Shown here in pieces: positions 56,146 through 64,000 of a DNA stretch of 64,000 nucleotides. This stretch comes from JABCYV01 sp963729325 (GTDB taxonomy: Bacteria; Acidobacteriota; Terriglobia; Terriglobales; Acidobacteriaceae), in the NCBI GenBank assembly GCA_963729325.1, contig CAVSNS010000025.1, positions 1 through 64,000 on the forward strand. Direction: 5' to 3'. The position numbers and the translations under genes were made by a program. The number at the start of each line of letters is the position of its first letter. Positions within the stretch are counted from its first letter, which is position 1. The notes beneath the pieces are model-generated. The model saw only the letters and a list, made by a program, of their open reading frames with translations, was not told the DNA's origin and ran no database searches.

Positions 56146-57498
56146 TCAGCTTCGGCCTTGGAGGATTTCCCTCGCAGCACGATATCCGCTTGTTATCGCG
56201 CCGTGGACCGTCCCATTATGTCCAGAGGTGTCGGTCGCTTCGCCGGCAAAAAACAGTGTGCTTTCCACTGGAGATGCGAGAGACCGCTGTGCCCCATCCG
56301 CTCCGACTTTTCCGTAGCTGTAAGCTCCGCGCGAAAATGGGTCGCGTTGCCAGTCATGAAAATAGGCAGCATCCAGCCAACTCTCAAGTTGGTTTGAGTC
56401 AACACCCAACAGCTCGCCCAACGTCTGGAGGCTGCGCTTCACCACGAAGGAATGGCTTTGGCCCGATAGACGCTCAGCAGAACGAAATGGCGCCCAGCCC
56501 GTAATGATTGGCAGTTTCTCCGGCATGGTTGTCCACCACGTAGGAAACCATTCGTCCTGTGAGAATAGAAAACTCATGCTGGAGAGCGTCTTGAACTGGT
56601 CGCCGGACGGAGAGATCGCGTCCCAAAAACGCTGACGAAACCGAAGCACAATCCGGATGACCTTCCCCATCTCCAGTTTGTCGATCGACTGAAGTTTCTC
56701 TCGCGGCAGCGGCGGCGTGAATTGGACTGCGCCAAGTTCTCCGACGGGTGCTTTCAAGAGCGCGAGGGGCAACGTCACCAGCACCCGTGGGGCCGCGAGT
56801 ATCGAGAAACCCTCAGCACTATTATGGACCGTCACTTCCGCCGAATCCCTCCTCCACCTCACGCTATCGACAACTGTGTTCGTCTGCACTGTCACGTCAT
56901 GCATAGCGATCTGCTGCCTAAAGATCTCAACCAGGTCCTCATATCCATTACTGGATCGAAAGGCCCGGTCGCCTTGAATGCTTTCCTCGGCGCGCATGCC
57001 TTGGACTAGCCAGTGAACCCCAACCAGGCTGGGATCGGCGGCATTAAAGCCGGTCACATAACCCAAGGCCCGCTGCCTAGCTTCTTCTCTCTTAGGGTCA
57101 TTGCCTGGATTGGGAAAGCAGCGGTCCAGAAATTCCAGAAATGATTCGTCCGATAAAGAATCATCCATTTTGTTCAGAATTTCGTCGATTTGAGAGAAAA
57201 AGCTGCAGGGAGAAAGCCGCTGATTTGAGACGCACCAGTTTTGTCCTTCGACTTCCGTGATTTTGATCCCCACCTGCTGAAGCGGTTTCCATACCTCAGC
57301 GGGTCGACCGTGAATGAACTCGGCACCCAACTCAATAGGCGCCGGAGACGCTGGATCACGCTGAGTGAAGATGCGGCCACCGATCCGGTCGCGCGCTTCC
57401 AGAATGCAAACCGAAACGCCGGAATGCCCTAGCTGCGAAGCCGCGGCAAGTCCCGCTATCCCTCCGCCGATCACGATTACGTCATTCCCCTGTGTCAT
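56146..57498 (-). CDS. Flavin monoamine oxidase-like protein
   Basis: 450 residues, intact. N-terminal FAD motif DVIVIGGGIAGLAAASQLGHSG, then LEARDRIGGRIFT (the GG-R motif), ELGAEFIHG, a middle substrate domain, and a C-terminal FAD motif STLFFAGEATDTSGHNGTVHGAITSGYRAA. The usual Cys for covalent FAD is not seen; the flavin is probably non-covalent, as in bacterial amine oxidases. It oxidises amines or amino acids. It is the only long undamaged gene of the accessory region besides short ones. Confidence 0.92.
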   Translation of the reverse strand: MTQGNDVIVIGGGIAGLAAASQLGHSGVSVCILEARDRIGGRIFTQRDPASPAPIELGAEFIHGRPAEVWKPLQQVGIKITEVEGQNWCVSNQRLSPCSFFSQIDEILNKMDDSLSDESFLEFLDRCFPNPGNDPKREEARQRALGYVTGFNAADPSLVGVHWLVQGMRAEESIQGDRAFRSSNGYEDLVEIFRQQIAMHDVTVQTNTVVDSVRWRRDSAEVTVHNSAEGFSILAAPRVLVTLPLALLKAPVGELGAVQFTPPLPREKLQSIDKLEMGKVIRIVLRFRQRFWDAISPSGDQFKTLSSMSFLFSQDEWFPTWWTTMPEKLPIITGWAPFRSAERLSGQSHSFVVKRSLQTLGELLGVDSNQLESWLDAAYFHDWQRDPFSRGAYSYGKVGADGAQRSLASPVESTLFFAGEATDTSGHNGTVHGAITSGYRAAREILQGRS

Positions 57499-57583
57499 GG
57501 TAGTTTGTCAACGCCAGCAACGATGAACGAACGATCTTTCGACTAGATGCATCCTATTCGCCTGCCGCTGTCCGGAGCTGCCG

Positions 57584-58606
57584 ATGTCGTTGCCACTGAA
57601 CCATCGCTACCGCCCCATGGAAGCACTGCCGGCGTCGGAACTTCCCACCGGTTCCGACTGGCAGTACGAGCCGAAATGGGATAGTTTCCGATGTCTCGCC
57701 TTTCGCGATGGCAAGCGGCTCGAGCTGGTGTCCAAGTCCGGCAAACCGCTGACAAGATATTTCCCTGAGTTGGTTTCATCACTATCCGCACTCCGTGCCA
57801 AACAATTCGTGGTGGACGGTGAAATCGTTATTCCCGTGGATGGGACGCTGTCGTTTGATCAGTTGTTGATGCGCATCCACCCTGCTGCCAGCCGCATACT
57901 GAGACTGAGCCAATCGACGCCTTCCGTCTTTATCGTTTTTGACCTGCTCGTCGACGAGAAGGGCAGATCACTGGTGAAGATGCCGTTCGCCCGCCGCTGA
58001 GAAACTCGAACGCTTCGCCAAACAATACCTGAAAGCCAACCCAACCATTCGGCTCTCACCGGTGACGGAAGATTTGTCGGTTGCACGCAAATGGTTCCAC
58101 ATGGGCGTGGCACTGGATGGAGTAATTGCCAAACGCCGTGATCTGTCATACCAATCTGGTGAACGCAGTGGGATGCAGAAGATTGAGAAGCAACGCACTG
58201 CCGACTGTGTTGTCGGAGAATTCCGCTATCTTGACAGAAAACCACTGGGGGTTCGCTACTTCGGGGTCTCTATAACAGTGAGGGCAAACTCGATCATGTT
58301 GGATTTACATCTTCGATCCAGGAGAAGGGTCGTCCCGCCTTGACCAGGAAACTCAGGAAAATGATTAAGCCACCCGGTTTTACCGGACGAGCCCCGGGGG
58401 GTCCGAGCCGGTGGAGCACGAGACGTTCCGTGGAATGGCAGCCGTTAGCCCCGAAGCTTGTGGTCGAGGTACAGTTTGATCACTTTACCGGCGGGCGCTT
58501 TCGCCATGGCACCAAATTCCTGCGATGGCGTCCCGAGAAGGCACCTCGAGATTGCACGCTCAGGCAGGTTGAACGCGAGAACCGTTCAGCGTTGGATCTG
58601 CTCTAA
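57584..58606 (+). CDS. Second ATP-dependent DNA ligase (LigC-like; two frameshifts)
   Basis: About 340 residues after correction. Motif I is YEPKWDSFRCLAFRDG with K31 as the AMP-Lys; the usual K-x-D-G reads K-W-D-S here. Then VVDGEIVIP (III), FIVFDLL (IIIa), ALDGVIAKR (IV) and KIEKQRTADCVV (V). A shift near 57995 restores EKLERFAKQYLKANPTIRL. Another near 58250 restores GLYNSEGKLDHVGFTSSIQEKG and the OB-fold end VEVQFDHFTGGRFRHGTKFLRW. Members act in end joining or repair. The Gly to Ser change and the indels leave activity uncertain. Confidence 0.85.
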
Positions 58607-58690
58607 TCGGTGGGCTCAGCGGCCCAGATCACAGCTTCGCGATATCGCCGGCCATTCTGCGGCCGATCCGCAGGGCTGCTGACTTTGTAG

Positions 58691-58903
58691 TTAAGCGGCT
58701 TTTTTCTTGGGAACCTTGGCTCCCTTTTTGCGGGCTTCCGAGAGGCCAATCGCAATGGCTTGCTTGCGACTCTTCACTCTGCCTCCCTTGCCGCCTTTGC
58801 CCGAGCGGAGGGTGCCGTGTTTCTTCCGGCGCATGGCGCTGGCGACGGTCTTCCCAGCGGCTTTGCCATACTTGCGACGACTCGATTTCTTCCTGGCTGG
58901 CAT
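58691..58903 (-). CDS. DUF6496 family small basic protein
   Basis: 70 residues, about 40 per cent Lys/Arg. The family pattern is plain: RRKYGKAAGKTVASAMRRKKHGTLRSG, then a Gly-rich turn and SRKQAIAIGLSEARKKGAKVPKKK. Small, very basic proteins of this type are widespread in soil bacteria and may bind nucleic acid; function not established. Confidence 0.85.
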   Translation of the reverse strand: MPARKKSSRRKYGKAAGKTVASAMRRKKHGTLRSGKGGKGGRVKSRKQAIAIGLSEARKKGAKVPKKKAA

Positions 58904-59048
58904 TATTGATTACTCCCGCACGCTTAGAGTTGCTATCCTCGCGCGAAGTTGCTCATAAGGATAGTGCTACTCGTAAGCGTGCCTTTTCATTTACCCGGGA
59001 TACTTTCTACCGGCGCACCTCGATCGAATATGCTCGCACACCTCGCCG

Positions 59049-61465
59049 CTATTGCGGTGGTTGCGGCTTCTCATTTTGCTTCCGCTGTTCCTCCTGTCGT
59101 TTCTTCTCTTCGGGTGTCGGCTGACGGGGCTGCTGTTGCTGCGGCGCCGGACGTGCCTCTGGCGGCGCTTGCTGAGGCTGCTGGCGTTCACTCGGCGGAG
59201 GAGTTGGCGGCCTCGGAGCAGGCTCATTTCGGTTTGGTTCAGGCCGATTATTCGGCTGCGGAGCCGGCGGACGATTTGGCTCCGGCCGATTTGCTTCCGG
59301 GCGATTGTTTGGTTGAGGCGCAGGCGGTCGATTCGGTTCCGGTTGCGCGCAGGCGGACGATTTGGCTCCGGCTGAGCCGCGGGCGGTCGATTCGGTTCTG
59401 GCCGATTATTCGGCTGCGGTTGGTTCGGTTGCGGATGAGCGTTCGGCTGAGCAGAGGGTGGACGATCATTCGGCACCGGCGGCTCTGCTGGACGATTGTT
59501 CGGCGGTGGTTGATTTGGTTCCGGCCGATTTGGCTCAGGACGGTTGTTCGGCTGCGCCGCAGGCGGCCGATTTGGCTCCGGCCGATTATTGGGCTGGGGC
59601 TGGTTCGGTTGCGGGCGATTGTTCGGCTGCGCAGAGGGCGGACGATCATTCCGCGCTGGCGGCTCTGCTGGACGATTGTTCGGCGGCGGTTGATTTGGTT
59701 CCGGCCGATTTGGTTCCGGACGGTTGTTTGGCTGGGCCGCAGGCGGCCGATTCGGCTCCGGTCGATTATTCGGCTGCGTAGCCGGCGGCGGGTTTGACGG
59801 CGCCGGAGTAGTTGCGCCCGGAGCCGGCTGGCTGGCCGGGCGGTTCGCGGGCTGGTTACTCGGGCGGACCATGTTCGGCGTCGCAGGCTTTCCCGGAGGC
59901 GCCATCTTGACCATCGGATGTACTTGTGCGGTCGTCGTGGGTCGCAAGCTCTGCACTTCCTGTTTCGCCAGAGCTTGTCCCGGATGCGCCGCCAGCGCTT
60001 GCTGCTGTCTGGCGAACGGCACCGGCGGAGGAGGCGGAGTGTTCTTGGCGATCACCTGACGGTTCGCTACTGCCGGCGGTGGTGCGGTCACACGGTTAGC
60101 CGTGTTCGCGTGCACTCCCAGTACGCTTTCTCGCGAAGGCGCAACGGCTACTCTCGCGGCAATCGGCGCGGAGGCTATTTGTCTCGGGTCGACCTTGACC
60201 GCGGCCTTGGCCACAGGCTGCGCGCTCGCGAAAGCCTGCTGCGGCACCGCAGTCACAGCGCCCGGAACCGTTTTATTCACGTACGTAACGTTCGTGATAG
60301 TGGTGCTTTTATTGACGATGGTTGTGTTGTAGACGTTGTTGATGGTGGTCGTGTTGACCGTCGTATTGCTGATGTTGACCCTATTCACATACTCGCGACT
60401 TACGTTGTAGGTGGGAACATAGACTTCGCGTGGACCCAATGGGAACCATCCGACATTACCTCCGACCACGCCGAGACTGCCGACGAACACGACCAGGGCG
60501 GGCGCGTAAACAGGGACAACGTCCACCGGACCCGCTACCCAGCCCCAACGTCCGCCAGCACTTATCCAGCGGCCATAATGAAATGGCGCATAGCCCCATG
60601 GCGCGTCGTCTACCCAAGTCCAACCCCAGGGAGCTATCCACGCCCAATGACCTTCGTGATACGGCGCCCATCCCGCATCTACACGGTTAGGAAACCAGAC
60701 GTGACCATAACTGGGATCGTCGCGCCAGTCTCCATAATCATCCAGATCTTCGTAACCAACGACATCACGGGAGAGATACCGGGCCGATCGCGATCGCTCA
60801 TAACGTTGGTCACGATCGTTGCTCCAGTTATCGAACTGATCCGGTCCCCCGATATCCACGACTTCCGCATTCAGTGTCTCGGTGCCGCTGAACGTCCCTC
60901 TCTGTCCTGCATGCAGCGTGAAAGTCTGTCCGTTGCCGGTCGACTCTCCTTCCCCCTCGCGCACACTTACCACCGTGTAATTTCCATCTTCACTAGCTTC
61001 TAACCGGTACCTTCCGGGTTGATACACAGAAAACGCTTGATTCGGTGTATCGATTTCGAAAACATCATCGCGATTCATTCGACGCACTCGTACATTGAGC
61101 GAGCCCGAAGTAAGTTGGATTTGGACTGTACGGTCGTCCAAGTTCAGAAAAGACATGCCAGTGTTTTCCGCCAGGCGGATCGTGGCCGTACCCAGCTGCA
61201 CTTCGGCGCGCGAACCCCTATCGACCCAAAGCTTGTCGCCGATTGTCATCGGACGATTGGGAACCGCTTGCACCCAATCCGATTCGCCGGCTGGGTCAAA
61301 TGAAACCGACCCCTCCATGTAGCCGAGTCTACCCACCCGGCCCGGCGGATCGTCACTACCATATTGATCCTGAGCAACTGCTTTAGGGGGTTGTACTATC
61401 GTCAGCAATGTGAGCGCGAGCAGCGCGCCCATCCACAAGACTTTCTGCTTCGATGTGTTGTCCAT
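59049..61465 (-). CDS. FecR-domain/DUF6600 protein with proline-rich repeat tail (one frameshift)
   Basis: About 805 residues. Signal peptide (residues 1-32), then a FecR domain (LWVDRGSRAEVQLGTATIRLAENTGMSFLNL). A Trp/Gly/Tyr-rich DUF6600 region follows (VWFPNRVDAGWAPYHEGHWAWI, then GYAPFHYGRWISAGGRWGW), then an Asn/Thr-rich stretch (VNISNTTVNTTTINNV). The last ~300 residues are Pro/Asn/Arg/Gln-rich repeats. A shift near 59343 switches to a nonsense basic tail; the correct end is RQPTPEEKKRQEEQRKQ through PQPPQ, with a stop at 59049. Probably envelope-anchored or secreted. Confidence 0.85.
59401..59780. repeat. 180-bp tandem repeat inside the FecR-protein gene
   Basis: Two near-identical 180-bp units (59401-59580 and 59581-59760) and the start of a third at 59761, each encoding 60 residues of the pattern QPNNRPEPNRPPAA, followed by QPNNRPEPNRPEPNQPPP and NNRPAEPP. 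The length is a multiple of three, so copy number can change without breaking the frame. Confidence 0.9.
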
Positions 61466-61975
61466 GGGAAGAATCTCATTCCTTCTGCCGGCAACGGCTG
61501 CTGCCAGGACTCTCCACTGCGGGTGGAGTCGGCAGTCGATCCTAGACTTTCATCATAGGCCTACGCCTTCCGCGGTACGTCTACACCGAACTTCAGACGT
61601 ATCTAAGAAGTATCTAGTTGCCTGAGAACGGGTAGACCCTAGCGAAGTGAGGACTGCTAAGAACTGTTTCACGTCGAACATTGGCGTCCGTCGCAGTTAA
61701 TGATGGACGACAGATCTGTAGCCTACTTCACCGGGCAACGGTTGTGCCGCCGGTGTCGTCCTAAGGCATTACCTCAAGCATGGCTCTCGACCCCATCCCG
61801 CTGCTGATGTCGGCGAAGCCCAACGCGGTCGAGGACCTTCGAATTTCACTCGTTCCAGTTGCGGTGAGCGTACGAAACCGGGTAGGGTGTAGGGGACCCG
61901 TGATGATCTTTTCTTCCATTTCCAATCCGAACGAGGACAATAAAAAAGCTGCCGCTTAGCCTACGGCAAAAAGCC
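61466..61975. other. Intergenic region, 510 bp
   Basis: It lies upstream of the nickel/cobalt transporter gene and of the divergent FecR gene. I looked for a cobalamin or NiCo riboswitch and could not recognise conserved elements. No open frame with family resemblance is present. Short inverted segments near 61690-61750 do not form a clear terminator. Confidence 0.4.
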
Positions 61976-62809
61976 ATGATTGCCTTTCTTTCCATTATTG
62001 CCGTGGGGTTTTTTCTCGGCATGCGGCATGCGACCGATCCTGACCACGTGATCGCGGTCGCAACTATCGTCACCCGACAACGCAATTTCGCTCGCGCCGC
62101 TCTGATTGGCGCATTTTGGGGACTGGGTCACACCGTCACCATTTTCGTGGTAGGTGCAGGAATTATCCTATTCAATCTGATCATCCCCGCTCGCGTTGGC
62201 CTCAGCATGGAATTGTCCGTGGGACTGATGCTAATCATCCTCGGAATTATGAACCTTGCAGGTTTTCTGCGTTCCGTCCCTGGCCTGCCGCTTGCCGCTC
62301 ACGACAATGACGGACACGAGGAACATACGCACCATCAGGGCACTGTTCACTCTCATCCTCACAGTCACGGGGACTACGTCCACAGCCATCGACATGCGCA
62401 CCAGCCTGAAGTCCACCCTCACGCACCCGATCAGACGCCGTTGGCTTTTTTGGACAGGATGCTTGCCAGGTCCGGTGCATATCAGCACCTCCGGCCGTTG
62501 GCAGTGGGCATCGTTCACGGCCTGGCGGGATCGGCGGCGGTTGCCCTGCTCGTCCTCAGCACCATCCGGAATGCGCACTGGGCCATTGCCTATCTGTTGA
62601 TTTTCGGACTGGGCACCATCGCGGGCATGATGGTGATCACCTTGAGCCTTGCTTCTACACTCAGGTTCGTGGGTAGAAGCCAGCGCGTCGCCAGCAAACT
62701 GGCGATGGCCTCGGGAGTGCTTAGCCTGGCGTTCGGTCTCCTGGTGGTTTACCAGATTGGCTTCGCAAGCGGTCTGTTCACGGCTCATCCGCTATGGACG
62801 CCAAAATAG
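61976..62809 (+). CDS. Nickel/cobalt transporter, NiCoT/HupE-UreH-like
   Basis: 277 residues with about six helices. The first helix carries FFLGMRHATDPDHVIAV, the H-A-T-D-P-D-H signature of high-affinity nickel/cobalt permeases; the second is GAFWGLGHTVTIFVVG. A cytoplasmic or periplasmic loop (residues ~103-150) is very His-rich (HEEHTHHQ, HSHPHSHGDYVHSHRHAH), a likely metal-binding region. Then VGIVHGLAGSAAVALLVL. It takes up or exports Ni/Co. No Ni-enzyme gene is visible in the window. Confidence 0.88.
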   Translation: MIAFLSIIAVGFFLGMRHATDPDHVIAVATIVTRQRNFARAALIGAFWGLGHTVTIFVVGAGIILFNLIIPARVGLSMELSVGLMLIILGIMNLAGFLRSVPGLPLAAHDNDGHEEHTHHQGTVHSHPHSHGDYVHSHRHAHQPEVHPHAPDQTPLAFLDRMLARSGAYQHLRPLAVGIVHGLAGSAAVALLVLSTIRNAHWAIAYLLIFGLGTIAGMMVITLSLASTLRFVGRSQRVASKLAMASGVLSLAFGLLVVYQIGFASGLFTAHPLWTPK

Positions 62810-62870
62810 CTCTAGGCCTGTCCGATGGAAGTTAGATATTTTATTTTTACCCGTGAATGGGATAGTTGAG

Positions 62871-63312
62871 ATGAACTCACCTCCGCGACTAAACATGCCA
62901 GAGTCGTGGCAGATCAATGCCGCGCTCCTGCTGGTTCGCATTGCTAGCGCTTTGGCGTTTCTGTATCACGGGAGTGCCATCCTCTTTGGCGCCTTCGGGG
63001 GTCCTGGACCGCACCAGTTTGCCGCTTGCCCGCAGTATGCCGGTTGTGATTGGGTATCTAGTCGGACTGGCGCAGGTCGCTGGGGGCTTGGCAGTTCTGA
63101 CTGGTATTCTGACTCGAGTTGGGGCGGCGTGCGTTGCTCTCGTAATGCTTGGGGCGATCATTCTAGTCCATCTTCCGCACGGTTTCGACGTCAGTCGCGG
63201 TGGTATGGAATATGCGCTCACGGAGTTGTTGCTGGCTATAGCGCTCATATTCACTGGCCCAGGCGCATATTCACTCTCATCATGGCTTCCAGTGTCACTG
63301 CGAAAACTTTGA
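62871..63312 (+). CDS. DoxX family membrane protein (one frameshift)
   Basis: About 147 residues, four helices. The first, LLLVRIASALAFLYHGSAILFGAFGG, matches the DoxX start. After a shift near 63025 come VIGYLVGLAQVAGGLAVLTGILTRVGAA, HLPHGFDVSRGGMEYALTELLLAIALIFTGPGAYSL, the remaining conserved helices with the GGxEY motif. Such proteins take part in thiosulphate- or oxidative-stress-linked redox processes; the role here is unknown. Confidence 0.85.
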
Positions 63313-63454
63313 AGTCGATGGCCGACTTATCTTGACCAAGGCGGCGCGATTTCTTGCTCACGCCGTATTGTCGCCTCGGTCGTTCGCCTATAATTCAATG
63401 GCTTAGCGGTACGTGTTCCGAACAGCTCCGCTCCCCTTCCAAGGAGATACGAAT

Positions 63455-64000
63455 TTGCCACGCCACGGAAATTGGCCGCTCCTAGCGGCATCGCTTTTGC
63501 TTTCCGCTGCGCTTCTCGTTCTGGGCGGCGCTTCGAGCGACTCCGTACCCCAGGTCCGTTATCCCCAACCCGACATCGGAGTCGACACGCTTGCCGCGCG
63601 CAAACAAGCGCAAGCCGACACGGTGGACCAATTCAAAGTTTTTTATCGTTTCCACTTGACCGATAAAGTCAAAGAGAGCGGTATTACTTTCATCCACCAC
63701 ATCGTGGACGATGCAGGTATCGATTACAAATTAGTCCATTATGATCATGGCAATGGCATTGCGGTGGCGGATGTCGATGGCGATGGCTTATACGACATTT
63801 ACTTCGTCAATCAGGTCGGCGGCAACGAACTGTGGAAGAACTTGGGTGGTGGCAAATTCAAGAACATCACGAAGGAAGCGGGAGTCGGACTGCCCGGGCG
63901 CATCAGCGTCGCCGCATCGTTCGCCGACATCGATAACGATGGCACTCAGGATTTGTTCGTCACCACGGTCCTCGGCGGCAACGCGTTATTCAAAAATGAC
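63455..64000 (+). CDS. FG-GAP/VCBS repeat protein (UnbV-ASPIC type), partial
   Basis: The frame is open to the window end. Start TTG 63455 is preceded by AAGGAGA eight bases upstream. A signal-like segment (WPLLAASLLLSAALLVLGGA) is followed by a region with FIHHIVDDAG, then FG-GAP calcium-binding repeats: HYDHGNGIAVADVDGDGLYDIYFVNQ, GGNELWKNLGGGKFKNITKEAGV and ASFADIDNDGTQDLFVTT. The D-x-D-x-D-G motifs bind Ca and form a beta-propeller. Proteins of this kind often continue with a C-terminal ASPIC/UnbV domain or TPR repeats. Confidence 0.88.
   Translation, partial: MPRHGNWPLLAASLLLSAALLVLGGASSDSVPQVRYPQPDIGVDTLAARKQAQADTVDQFKVFYRFHLTDKVKESGITFIHHIVDDAGIDYKLVHYDHGNGIAVADVDGDGLYDIYFVNQVGGNELWKNLGGGKFKNITKEAGVGLPGRISVAASFADIDNDGTQDLFVTTVLGGNALFKND

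Noticed and set aside
59230..59780. Possible CRISPR-like repeat array
   Set aside because: The repeats are contiguous 180-bp coding units of a proline-rich tail; there are no short repeats with unique spacers.
59918..61003. 361-codon plus-strand open frame over the FecR/DUF6600 gene
   Set aside because: The opposite strand has a signal peptide, FecR and DUF6600 patterns; the plus-strand product is a low-complexity shadow.
61466..61975. Riboswitch upstream of the nickel/cobalt transporter
   Set aside because: No conserved cobalamin or NiCo riboswitch core could be recognised by eye; a covariance-model search would be needed.

Overview
The window looks like a chromosomal segment of a soil acidobacterium (class Terriglobia, 'Koribacter'-like). 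This is inferred from family content: a single-chain LptF-LptG permease, DUF2277 and DUF6496 proteins, a FecR/DUF6600 protein with a proline-rich tail, pro-kumamolisin peptidase, NHL/YncE propellers, and a cytochrome oxidase operon headed by a CxxCH porin-like protein. No rRNA, tRNA or CRISPR array is visible; one tmRNA gene is present.

Layout. 1-8498 (all minus): a respiratory operon reading porin-like cytochrome, dihaem cytochrome c, cupredoxin, cox subunits II, I, III, III and IV, a small CxxC membrane protein and haem O synthase (cut by the window edge), with a TetR gene and a 9-bp-arm palindrome upstream. 9.5-18.8 kb: NHL propeller, small proteins, gpmI coupled to a HicBA pair, DinB, DUF2059, enolase, a secreted glycine-zipper protein and VapBC. 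18.8-23.1 kb: a divergent alpha-glucan pair (GH57 and glgB). 23.2-33.8 kb: response regulator, VOC protein, sedolisin, LptFG, YncE-like lipoprotein, and a CpxRA-like two-component pair divergent from a Spy/CpxP-like gene across CpxR-box-like repeats. 34-49.6 kb: MsbA-type ABC exporter, a methyltransferase/FAD-reductase pair, bactofilin, MenC-like enzyme, acetyltransferase, MazG, glpD/glycerophosphodiesterase, HAD hydrolase and BshC.

49.7-58.6 kb is an accessory region. It begins at ssrA, whose last 43 bp recur exactly about 2.58 kb downstream. Between the copies lie only a LigD-type NHEJ polymerase and an ATP-dependent DNA ligase. Beyond are damaged genes (ArsR, VOC, DUF1801, alcohol dehydrogenase), an intact flavin amine oxidase and a second ATP-dependent ligase. 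58.7-64 kb returns to ordinary chromosome: DUF6496, FecR/DUF6600, NiCoT transporter, DoxX and the start of an FG-GAP protein.

A dominant feature is single-base frameshifts in about twenty genes, including enolase, phosphoglycerate mutase and cox subunits I and II. In each case the conserved protein continues in another frame, so most are probably assembly or sequencing indels. I give reconstructed gene spans and mark the shift points.

The most interesting observations are: the ssrA-flanked NHEJ cassette without a recombinase; a duplicated gpmI 5' end flanking the HicBA pair; the CpxR-box-like repeats; and the fused LptFG permease.
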